Shown here piece by piece: positions 22,698 through 33,484 of a DNA stretch of 64,000 nt. Numbering within the stretch: position 1 is the first letter of the stretch; each line of letters starts with the position of its first letter. Source of the DNA: Irpex lacteus (taxonomy: Eukaryota; Basidiomycota; Agaricomycetes; Polyporales; Irpicaceae); the NCBI GenBank assembly GCA_001986395.2, contig MQVO02000026.1, positions 341,855-405,854 of the forward strand. Reading direction: 5' to 3'. The notes under the pieces were generated by a model. That model did no database searches. It was not told the origin of the DNA and saw nothing but the letters and a program-made list of their open reading frames with translations. The position numbers and the translations under genes were made by a program.

Positions 22698-25278
22698 GGT
22701 ATATTCAACAATAATTCTTGGCTAATGCACGCTTTGTCTTTACACCTGTCAACCTCTCATTCTTAGCACTGACGTATCTCTAACTTGTACCGTACATGGT
22801 GAGCACTCCCAACATCACTTACCAGTGATGTCCGTAACCTCTCGCCTCGAGAGAAGTGACCTCTAACGGTAAGTTCGTCCTCTCCTTTTCGGCAAAACCT
22901 CTACGCTTCGCTTACCACTTCACGCAGTTTTCCACCACTTGGATGTAAGAGCATCAGAGACCTCGCCCCACTCCAACCAGGAGTCAAAGTGGAAGCGGCA
23001 AGCTGGTTTTTTCTGGATGGAAGGCTTACGGCTATGCGACACTCCTCACGATACCAATGCCAATGTCAAGCGAGGAATGCCTCGATTGTGTCGAACCGCG
23101 TCGTGTTGCTTCCGTATTCAAGCTAGCAGTCAAACGGCTCGTGCTTCAATTTCTTGTCCTTGTATTGCCCTCGTGACCATGATCATAATCAACAGGTTCA
23201 ACGATGGTCGCTCGTTCTCGCGCTGGCTTAGTTGTTCCCCACGTAATTCTAGCTTGGTGTTTTCTAGCCCCTTGCACTGACCGTTTCCACGATGAACGTT
23301 CACGCTGGATTCTGGCACCGGTGAGTGGCTCAGTCGCTCCCCACGTACTAGATCGGCCTTGTGCTCCTAATCTCTCTCACTGTCTCACTGGCGAACGAGG
23401 TTAACATCAGGATAACGCGATTCCTTACTGTGCAAGATCTTTTACGCACCAGCAACAAATGGTGCCTGTGCGATAACATAATCGTCTCGTTGCTTTAGCA
23501 TCGCCCACTAGCCCTTACCACTACCAATAGCGAGTGGGCTCAATCCCGCCGCCATTAGAACAGATACCCAAATCGTCGGATCGGTCACTCGTTGTTGGTT
23601 CCTTTCGCTGGTTCCGTCATCCCCACATACTAGATCGGCCTTTTGCTCCTAATTTCTCGCACTCGCTTATAGACAAGCAACGTTGGACTGTGGTATAGCG
23701 GGCCCTTACCGTACAGGGTTTGTCGTTCATCGTTTAATCGTAGGTAAAATGGTGCCAGTGCGATGACTGTCTCGCTGCTTTACGAAATGGTTTATCGCCA
23801 CTAAAACTTAGTACTTTCCACTGCTCTATCCTCAGTCGCGACTGGGTTCATGTCAAGTTCGTCGCCGGTAGAATTCTGACAGATCCAACGACTCAAACCG
23901 TCGAGCGTCGAGGCGAGTCATGCGGGCATTTTACACGGTGCGTTCTCTTGGTTTCTCGTTCCAACTTAATCATGACGAGGAAGTTGAGCTTCGGGCTTGT
24001 TATTTGGAGTACTTGGCGTGGTACTGGCTCTCATGTGGTTCCGCGGCATACTTGCTACTAAACGACAGTGACATCGTGGTCCCTCACAGTACAAGGTGCA
24101 AACGTTCAACCGTCATAAGTGCTGCCAACTCACCTGAGGACCTCCACTACAAAACGTTCGGTGTGCATTTAAGTTTCTCCGTCGTCGCTGGTACCATGCT
24201 ATAGGCCAATAGCCTCAATGCGTATGTTCAGCAGGTTAGTGTCTTGCTGATATGTCTTAACCTGAACCACTTAGATTGACATCGAGTATAGACAGGTTTG
24301 TCACGTCGACTTCCACATTCGATGGCCATACGAGCTGGCGAATAGTCTGTTCAAGTCTCGCCGTCAGTTCTATTGGAGGTGCACGTACATCGCTCACGAT
24401 CATAAAGTCAAGTGGTCAAGGTCGTCGCGTCATGATCATAAACATGAATGAGCAGGTTCGTAGATGTAGTAATATATAGCTCACATCACTCGCGATTACA
24501 TTAGCTGTTCGAGATCTATTGTGAGTAGTTGTTGGCCTTAACTTGATATGCATTCGTTCGACTTCAGGCAAGGTCAGAATACTTAAACACTGACCTGTAC
24601 CTCGACGATTACGTATTACGAAGCTGTCGGACCATGCCAGCGTCGAGAGTTCAAGTACCCAGTTGCCGAGGCGAGGGAGTTGAGCGGAGAGGTTGTTGTC
24701 GCCATAGACGTGGTTGTAGTTATGTTCAGGTAATCTCAAGTTCGGGCCAAGTAATGTTGAAATTGTTGGCCGTGGCGTCCGATGACAGTTGCAGTCGACA
24801 AGTAGACAAATGAAGAGCTAGCATGGTTCTCGACGTTCACCGCTTCCTTTCATCTCCCACAGAGACGATCGCAACAGTATTCTCAGAAAACGATCATGAA
24901 TCTCATTGGTGTAACAATACATGCGAGCACGTCAACTGTATAAACATACGAGTCATAAAGAACATGAAGGAAATGTCTGCGATGCGTGAGAGTACGTGAG
25001 GCACATGAATACTTACAACTACGTGAGTGAGCATGAGAAAAGGCCCTGAGACCTGAAGGAGAATCGAGATACGTTGAAGTAATTGAGAGCAATGAACAGC
25101 GAGATGATGTGTTATAGATAACAGAGCGGTGCACGGAAATGCAGATATTGAAAGTGAGAGACGGAGAGAAAGACTGACGGAATGATTGAGGTGAGAACAA
25201 AAATGAACGATGCAAAGGACGGAACGAGAATGAAAATGATGTAAACAATGAATGAAAAGACAAGAAGAACGAACGAGT
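22698..25278. other. Long intergenic region, no gene recognised
   Basis: About 2.6 kb between convergent genes. Only short frames without splice support or protein-like character are present. 24880-25278 is A-rich on the plus strand and is probably the 3' UTR of the minus-strand gene ending at 25279. Diverged direct repeats within it are listed separately. Confidence 0.4.
23220..23880. repeat. Three diverged direct repeats in noncoding DNA
   Basis: The motif CCCCACGTACTAGATCGGCC followed by TT-TGCTCCTAATCTCTC is seen at about 23335 and 23622, with a weaker copy near 23237. A second shared block, AAATGGTGCC then GTGCGAT, recurs at 23458 and 23747. The two clear units are offset by about 285 bp. 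Many substitutions and small gaps separate them. No open frame is shared. They could be a decayed element or an old local duplication. Confidence 0.5.
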
Positions 25279-28200
25279 TCAAGCAGCCGCGACGATAGTA
25301 GTACGCACAGCCAACAGCTGCCTAAGCTCCTCGTTACAATCACTACACCGCGCGTGAACCTCCTTCGCGTTCTCCAACAACGGCCTAATGTTTTCTGGAG
25401 TCATCGCCAACGACAGCGGACTCTCACTGAACCCCGTACTGTCGAGTTCGGGGAGGTCATGGTAACTGGGACTAGACATTGCCGACGGGGGTGAGCGTAA
25501 CGACCCCGTCGTGCCAGTGTTCCTGCGTCCACCTCTCGACATCGGTCGTTTGGGACTAGGGCTGGGAGCATGCGACGACTGAGATTCTCTTCGAGGTTTT
25601 GAGAGTCGCCGTCGATGGTGTCGTCGGTCGTCGCCTTCTTTCTCCACGAGCTCCTTGACGTCCGAAAGCTTCGTCGTCCGTAGATACGACTGCGACACGT
25701 TCGAACTCGAGGCCGACGGCAAAGAAGCAGACGCCGCCTGGCTCGAAGACTCCCAGATGGATGACCGACTCCCGTTCGTCAGTGGCCTACCAGGCGAAGT
25801 CGACGCCGAATCCAGAGGCAGCTCGTTCGAGTACGGCGACCAGTTTCTCGTGCCCTTCAATGTACTAGCTTGCTGCGGGGAGGGCAATTCCGATGACTCG
25901 ACCTTGTCCCATTCCTCCTCCTCAGTATACACACCAGAGCTCTTGTCGTCGTGCACAGAGTACTCATAGCCCGAGCCAGACTGGGACGACGATTTCCTCG
26001 AGCTCTTCTGCCCGAGCCTGAATATCGACGCGAGAGACGGTCGACGCGGAGAGGAGCGGTGGCCGACAGAGGCAGAGACGATGTAAGGGCTGTTCGGGTG
26101 GGTTTCACGGAGAGACTTGACAGATTCAGGACCGGCACTTGTCTTCGCCCGACGTCGTTGACCGGTGTCCCTGTCTCGCACTTCCTGAGGCAATCCCATG
26201 GACGAGTCGGTCAACGCCACAGACGTCGACGATGCAGGGGTATGGGGTAAAGGCGGGCGATGGGGGTCCTCCGGAAGTAGAGGTGGTGGGTTCTGACGAT
26301 GCTTCACCTGATTCTGCGAAACGCTCTTCCTAAGCGACTTCAACATATCCCTCAGCCCGCGCATCCCCAACCTCGTGCTCTTCCTCTTCTTCAGCCCTCC
26401 CACCTCCTGTCCATGACCGATAGAAGACCCAGGCAAGCCCAAGATAGAGTCCCGATGCGAGGACCCACCCTCACTAGGCAACGTCACAGAACTGCTCCTC
26501 GCGTCCCCCCAATGCCACTCCCTGTTCAACGCCTCTTCCGAGATTCGTCCACGGGCCGTAGGGTAGTCCGACCCACCACCGAGCATGTCCCTCAGCAACA
26601 ACAACTGCCGATGGCTGAGATCGTGTCGCCCCGTCGATGCACGCCACGCCTGCGAGTCGCTCTCGACAGGGCGGACGACTGGAATAACCGGTGGCTTTGC
26701 CTCGTCTGCACCTAGCGTCACAGCGCGTTCGCGACTGCGTCGAACCTCGGGGTGTCCATGTGTAGACGGCGTGATAGTCGACTGCGACTGTTCGAGTGAC
26801 ATCGACGCCGACATCGACGTCGACGCGGAAGGAGGTTGTTGCTGGGTAGTAGTAGCAGTAGTAGCGGTGGGAGGCGGCGGCGGTGGCCCCCCTCCAAGCT
26901 CGACAAGCAGCTCAGCGCACTCCCACGACATCGCATACTTGGCCTCGATCGCCCGATACGTCGTCGACAGCTGTCTGTGCAGCATCGCCGCGCTCGACGC
27001 CGCGGACGTAGACACTTGAGGGTTCGTGTTCGATCTTGTGCGTCCGTGTCGAGGGAGACCAGGGAGTCCGAACAGCGTAGGGGAGGTAGCGCGAGGTTTG
27101 GATGGTTCGTCGGGTGGGACGGTCTCGAGCAGGAGGGTTCGCACGTCTATGACTAGGGCGGCGTGTGTCGATTGCAGCTCTCGGAGTTCTGTCATTCGAA
27201 ATCAATATCATCCAATATAACACATCAACCATATGACGGGATGATCGAGAAAGGGGAGCGAAAGAAAGAAAGAGCAAAAACAAAAACAAAAACTCACGAT
27301 CAACACTAGCAGCAAACTTCCTAACAAGCCCCAAATCCCTCCTCAGCCCAATCTGCGCCTGCGAGATCCTCGCGGGGATCTTCAAATCGCCCAACGAGTT
27401 CCTCCTCGCTACATCTTCCTTTGGGGGGTGCGTCGACCTGCCAAGAGATGCGGATTGTGGGGACGTGGGATAGAGCGGTTTGGTCGTCGAAGCGGGGGAT
27501 CTCGTGGAGGTTGGCGATCTCGTGGAGGAAGGGGACCTCGCAGTCGTCGAATTCGTTGAAGGCGACCTCATAGAAGGAGACCTCCCCGCCATCATCGTCA
27601 TCGAAGCCGTCGACGACCCCAGCGGAGCGAACAATCCCTCCATCCCCATCCCCACTCTTCCATGCACTCCAGGCTCCGACTTCGAACTCGAACTGCCCAT
27701 CCCCATCACGAGGGTACGAGGCGGCGAAGGGGGCTGTAGCTCGATCGGTGGTAACAGCCCTTTGTCTCCATCCCCATCTTTATCTCTATCCCTGTTCCTC
27801 TCCCGCTCCGGATCCCTCCCCTGATCCCTTGGTCGACCGCCACCAGAGTCCCGACCATTAGAAGAGACACGTCTGAACACTCGTGAAGCAGGTTTCGGCG
27901 TCGTATCGTTCCCTCCCCCTCCTCCACCGCCGACTGAGAACTCCTCAGGGAGTCGAAAAGGAACAGCCGTAGCTTGCGTAGAGGTACTCGGTCTTCCTAC
28001 CGTCCCGTCTTTCTCTCCCTGCCCTTCTCTCTCGCCTTCCCTGTCCCCTTCTTTGTTGCGTTCGAGGTCGATGTCGAGATCGCGTTCGAGGTCCCTCTCC
28101 ATATCCGGGTCCCTCTCGAGGTCCTCCAAACTCTCCACGCTAACCTCGCTACCTCGCGCCTTATGCCCTCCCCCACCACCCCCGGCACCAGTACTCCGCA

Positions 28201-30298
28201 GACTCAACCGCCTAACGTGCCCCATAAATCCTCTCCTTCCACTCTCTCTCCCCCTCCCCGTCTCCCTACCATTTTCCCTGCCATTCTCCCTGCCACTCTC
28301 CCTCTTCCTCTCCCTCTCAACCTCCCTGCTGAATTCGCTACTCACCCTCCCCTTCATCCCCTTCCTAGGCGTCCTGAACTCCTCCACTCCCACCCCCTCA
28401 CCCTCCACCCCATCGACCCTCCGAAACCGACTGTAGCTTTGAGCACTCACAGAACTACCACTCCCACCACCACCACCACCCCCGCCCATCTCAACAACAC
28501 TAGAACTCCTCGACCTACTCCTTCCACTTCCACTCCTCCCCTCACGCTGCCCGTAACTCGCTGCTCTCCCTCCTCCTCCACTAGAACCCTCCCTCGCAGC
28601 AGACGAAGATGAAGCAGTAGAGAAAAACTGCATGGAACTAGGCCGCCTCGGTGAGTCCCTCCCGTTCCCGCTTCCGTTCCTCCCAACAGTGCTCACCCTC
28701 GAGGCTATGCCACTACTGCTACCGCCACCACCACCACCACCACCTCCCCCACCCCCGCCTCCACCTGTCGTACCGCCTCCACCACCAGCGATCCTAGCCA
28801 ACAACCGATCCACACTCGTCTCATGTCTCAGCGGCAGGGTCATACTCATCGAGTTCCTATTCCTCTCGGTGGTGTTAAGTGGTGACGACGCCGACCCTGC
28901 CTCCTTCTCCCTCTGAGTGTAAGAGTGAGAGCTACTGCTAATGGCGGCGCCACCATGACGAAAAAACCACGACGCCTTCGATATCGGCGGTGAACTCGTT
29001 GAGGTGGGGGGTATGACGACTGAATGCGGTCTTGACTGTCCTGATCCTGAGCCTCCAGAGCCAGAGCCTGAGCCCCTCGACACGGGTGGTTTGTCCGAGC
29101 TGGGAGTGGAGGTGGTTAAAGAGGTGGGAAGGGAAGAGTCAAGGCCACCGACGCTGGCGCGTTTCTTACGCGCTGCGTTCCATTTTTTGCCGACGGAGCC
29201 GATGCGCGAGGCTAGGGAGGATTTGGCGGCGTTTGGCGGGGTTACTGGCGCCGTTGCAGGAGGGGGATGGGGATGAGGGTGAGGAGGGGTGACTGCGTGT
29301 GTGTCGTCGATAGAGGATGTTGAGGCTGCACCTGCGGCACTTGTACGCGGTGGGGAATGTTGGTGGTGTTGTGGAGTGACGGGTCTTGCAGACGAGGGCA
29401 AGTCTTCGAGTTCGTATATGTTCGGCTCGACGTGCGCAGGACGAGACTTTTTCCTTAGTCGTCTTCGTTCTCTTGACTGATGATGATGTGTAGGCGGGGA
29501 GGGAGGAAGCATAGGGTGCCCGAGCGAGCTGCCAGACAACGTCGGTCTGAGCGCGAGGTGGGCGGTGGAAGAGTACGAGTGCCCAGCGACGGAGTCCCGG
29601 CCTGACACGGGCACGGAGAAGACTGACGCGGTGGGCGAGCGAGGGAACGGAGCAGGATCACCGACGGACATGAATAGGGAGGGAATGGGTGGTACGGGTG
29701 GTGGCTGGGGAGAGTGGTCTGGGTCGGGGAACGTACCGTGTCTGGCTCTGGACGTGACTGTTCTGTCCTCGTCTCTCTCAGCGGTAGAGAAGCCGAGCTC
29801 GAGCTCTTCATCTGACGAGTCCCACGTAGCGCTCCTCTGCGATGGACTGACATGCTGATGGTGGTGGTCATCGTCGTCCTGGAAGTCGTCGTCCCAGTTC
29901 TCGTGTTCCGGTCCAACAGACGGACGCTGTCGTCTCGACCGACGCGTGAACAGCGGCGACGCGTCCAACACTAATGATAGCGAGGAGGGGGCGGGCCGCC
30001 GTCGAACCGGTGAGTCTGAGCTGTCTTGAAAGTCGTCGTCCCAGTTCTCGGTCTCCCGCTCCTGGCCATGACGCTGCTTGGAGGGCGTCGACGGCCCGGG
30101 CTCAGACCACTCGTGCAGCGCGAGCTCGTTCGCCTTGTCTTTCGTCAGTGGGCTCGACGTCGAGGTGGCATTGCGCGTGGGTTGGAATTCAAAATCGTCG
30201 TCCCAGTTCTCGGTCGCATCTGTCGTTCGATGTTCAATATGTGAGCTGACCATGAGTACGCCAGATGAGAGTAGTGCACACGTACCCGCGAACGCCAT
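25279..30298 (-). CDS. Large Byr4/Bfa1-like protein (putative septation/mitotic-exit GAP subunit)
   Basis: Three exons on the minus strand: 30286-30298 (13 nt, MAFA plus one base), 27298-30219 and 25279-27188. They sum to 4845 nt, or 1614 aa. The tiny first exon is inferred from ATGGCGTTCGCGG followed by donor GTACGTG and an acceptor CGACAG at 30220. An alternative Met at 30253 also reads in frame. The N-terminus carries three ENWDDDF motifs (about residues 8, 63 and 120), a feature I associate with fungal Byr4-type regulators of the septation GTPase. Long Ser/Pro/Gly-rich disordered stretches follow, including a run of about 14 Gly (near 28745). A conserved-looking block DLKIPARISQAQIGLRRDLG lies at the exon 2/3 junction. 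Byr4 assignment is moderate; coding status is strong. Confidence 0.7.
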
Positions 30299-31159
30299 AC
30301 ATACGACTCCAACGAGGCGTCTCTCCTCGTCTCTCTCTCTGCCGTATCGAACAACGCGTGCTAAAGGTATCCCAGAGTCGGTGAACGATAGGAACGAGTG
30401 AAGGAATGGAGAGAGAGAAGGAAGGGTTGAGGTTGGTCGCAATACAAGAACACGCGCCTGCCGGATTTAGTAACCTCCCGACATCAACGCTGATCCCATC
30501 GAAAGACGCCCGTCGACGCTTCGTATACACGTGGCTCGGGTGCTGTGCCGTTTCAGGATGATAACGGTCTCTAAACATACAATCCTCGTCTGTCTCTGTC
30601 AACGTCACTACGTGTTCACTAGCTATGATAAGTTCCTCTCAAACTGACCACGCTACTTATGATGCGTACAGTACGAGAGACCGAGAGGCAGTGTCAGTGC
30701 GAGGTGCGAGGAACGACCGACTGACAATACGTGGATGGACAGCAAACACCTAGAGTCGATCTCCTGGACGGCGTTGTGTGGACATGAGGGGATCGTGGAT
30801 GGGGGCATGTTGACGACGTTGCTGGATGAGAGCTTGGGGAGACTGGTACGTGGGACATCTCTCCTCGTGATCGTGTCTGTGCTTATATCTTGCTTGGAAG
30901 ACCTTGCTTAACCTTCCTGAGAAGGTCGGGATCACGGCACCGCTGAACTTCAGCCAGTGTGCCGCTACTCGCGCATCAGGCACGTCTACGATTAAACCGT
31001 TCTCATCGTCCTATACACACTAACTTGATCTTTTGCTCTATTTCGTCGTTGGCAAGATCTTCATCGACCCATCCTCAGGCAGGCCGGTACGGGTTTCGGG
31101 TCTCGGGTCGCATAGAGGACGTCGGAGGAAAGGTCCTCGTCCGAGTGGAAGTCCAGTGA
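30299..31159. other. Upstream region of the Byr4-like gene
   Basis: The 5' flank of the minus-strand gene starting at 30298. It has short open frames on both strands, none with splice-consistent continuation. No element is recognised. Confidence 0.35.
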
Positions 31160-32275
31160 GTACTGTCCTTCTCGTCGCACATTATGTCATCTTTACATCG
31201 TCCTACCTTCTCTCTCGCCCCTACACACCTCGATGCTCTCTCCTGCTTCCACACCATGAATCGTGTCCGTTCTTCCTCCATTTCCCCATCCGCTGTCCCA
31301 TCCTCGTCCGCCTTTACATTGTCGTGTCTCTCTCCGTTCCCGTTTACACTCCCTTTTCCACGTCGTGCTCGTATCCGTTCCTCGTCCTCCCTACACGCCC
31401 TTGCATTCTCCCATTTCACCCCGTACGTCCTCATCCCCTCGTCCACCCTCACACTATCATATGCTGGCAGTCTCTCATACGCTCGTACAACCTAATCGTG
31501 CTATGCTATCTTACAACCTCCCCCCCACTTGTCCTCTTGCACATTCTACCCCTCTTCGCCGCTGTTCTTACCCATTTCCATCCCGTTCATCGTCTCCGCA
31601 CCCCGTTCCGTTCGTCCATCCTATCTCATTCTCTCATTCATACTCACCTTTACACTCCTGACACATTCTCCGCGCACCCCTAGCACAATACCCTCGCGCC
31701 TCACCGACACTCATATTCTTCATATTCTCGTGTACTCGCCTCCTCATCCTCCCATTCCGTCCTCGTCGCTCATCCTCCCATTCCGTTCGCTTGCTCACTA
31801 TCCTACTACCATTCCCTCGCATTCGCTGGCTGGCACTATCCCATCAAATCTGATCTTCTCACCCTCTCGCACTCCTCTCCCGCCCACTGTCTCGTCCTCT
31901 CGCTCACCTTCATTTTCCCCTGTCCTTTCACACACCTTCTCATCTTCTCGCCGTCTGCTTATTCCCATTCCATTCTCGCATCCCCTTACCGACTCGTTTC
32001 ATCGTTTGCCTTCGTTCACGCCCGTCCTCTCACACGTTCTTTGGTTGTATCGCAACTTCTCACACCTATTCCCCCCTTTACCCTTCCACCAGACCGAATA
32101 ACATCTCAAGTAACACCCTCCCTTCTATTTACCACAGCTCTCTTCGTCCAATACTGGTACGCCAAGATGTCCAGCTCATAACGGCTTCACCGCCATCTCG
32201 GACGACTTCTCCCTGACCCCAGCGAACCAGCCGTCGAGGGCTCGTTTGCGCCGTCGCGCCTGCTCCGCCTAAGAT
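31160..32275 (+). repeat. CT-rich dispersed element, copy 1
   Basis: About 950 bp (31160-32110) is strongly pyrimidine-rich on the plus strand, built from loose variants of CTCATTC, TCCCATTCC and CCGTTCGTC. It runs into 32130-32275, which matches the copy near 55900-56080: ACGCCAAGATG, ACCGCCATCT-GGACGAC and GAGGGCTCG occur in the same order and spacing. The shared tail shows this is a repeated element, not a unique pyrimidine tract. Open frames inside it are composition artefacts. Confidence 0.6.
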
Positions 32276-32589
32276 AGATTAGGCAGATGGGCGAGCGGGC
32301 GTGTATGGCGACGGTGCGCTCGTACGCTCGAGTTCGGGCGAACATGCGAGGGGCATTCATGTACTTTGTCCTCAGCGTGAGCGAACGCGGACGCTGACAC
32401 GTCTCAGGAGCATGTTCTTGGATTATACAGGGCGAAAGTACATGTACGTAGCCATAAACAATATTTTGTACACTCGCTATGTCGGAATACACTACTAGCT
32501 GTAGGATATCATACCGTGTTTCTTCGATGCTTAGCTACTGCGTTGGCGGGACGAGATTCACAAGAAAGGAGGGTGGCTGGCTAAGCCGG

Positions 32590-32850
32590 CCCAGTTCAAC
32601 TTGTTCACATGGCAGAATTTCTGCCAAAACTCATGCGTAGCTAGCTGCTCGAGGTGGCCGGCTTAGCCCGCTAGGTCGTACTTGGCAGTCGATATGAGAC
32701 AACGGGCTCGTCACTCACCTCGCCGGAAATCCCGCCATGTCGTGCGCAACTACTCAAAGCGGCCATGCTGAACTTGATAGTCGATATGAGGACGCGGGCG
32801 CAGAATCTCTGCCAAGTTTGTGCATAGCTACTCGAGGCGGCTCGTCGTCA
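32590..32850. repeat. Diverged short tandem repeats
   Basis: Variants of GTCGATATGAG-AC-CGGGC (near 32680 and 32780) and CAGAAT-TCTGCCAA followed by GC-TAGCTACTCGAGG (near 32612 and 32800) alternate, with a weaker third copy at about 32740. The unit is roughly 110-130 bp. GGCCGGCTTAGCC near 32657 mirrors GGCTAAGCCGGCC near 32582. Confidence 0.5.
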
Positions 32851-33099
32851 TCGTCGTGATCAGTATGGTTGGTGTGCTGTTGCTCTTGTGGTGGGTGGAT
32901 GAAGATGTGGGAGTTGTGAGCGTTGAGAGGTCGAGCTTCTTCATAGGAAGATATGGTCGTCGTCTGCCTGGAAGTGAGCGGTAAGTGCGTAAGTATACAG
33001 AATTACAGATCGGGCGTTGAGATCTCGCTCATGGACAAAACACGTTCAGCGTTCTCGAGATCACTCGCTCTCAGGCACTTCCAACCAACCGAATCCACC

Positions 33100-33200
33100 T
33101 TAACCTAGGACTCTTTGATCTCGTCCATGCTTCTTGGCCACAGCCTGCACCAATCTCTCGGGTTTGACAGTCTTCTCGATGCGTGTCTTGCAAGTCTGTA
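33100..33200 (-). other. Possible orphan terminal exon of an unknown gene
   Basis: A minus-strand frame ending in TAA at 33100 reads TRIEKTVKPERLVQAVAKKH near its end, a basic, plausible protein terminus. A splice acceptor CCGCAG lies just upstream on the minus strand. Beyond that come repeats attributed to a hAT element, so the rest of any gene is missing or displaced. No identity is offered. Confidence 0.25.
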
Positions 33201-33229
33201 AACCTGCGGTATGTCGCGACAACCTCATT

Positions 33230-33375
33230 CTAACGTAATGATGGTTTTGGCCCGACTTGGCCTGAAAGCCATGACTTTGGCTTTGGCACGTAGGGCTTTT
33301 GGCTCCCTTGACACCGGGCCAAAGCCAAAGCCGCATGGGCCAATAAGCCACGGCTTGGCTTTGGCCTAGGCCCGG
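33230..33375. repeat. GGCTTTGGC repeats, probable hAT subterminal region
   Basis: Six or more copies of GGCTTTGGC or its complement GCCAAAGCC, with GGGCC variants, lie in both orientations within 140 bp. They sit just beyond the C-terminal exon of the hAT transposase. Short repeats in both orientations near the ends are typical of hAT elements, where transposase binds. Assignment to this element is inference from position. Confidence 0.55.
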
Positions 33376-33484
33376 GCTTTCTGATAGATAAGGTAACTTA
33401 CAGATCAGCTGCTCGAAACATACTACAGCTTATACTCCAGCACTAAACACAATGTATATGCATGTAATGATAGCTTTCATACAA

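Noticed and set aside
27480..29300. Several plus-strand frames across the Byr4-like gene
   Set aside because: Low-complexity complements of Gly/Ser/Arg-rich coding sequence on the minus strand.
31184..32101. Long Ser/Pro/Leu/His-rich open frames in all forward frames
   Set aside because: They follow from the CT-rich composition, which lacks stop codons on that strand; no splice or start support.
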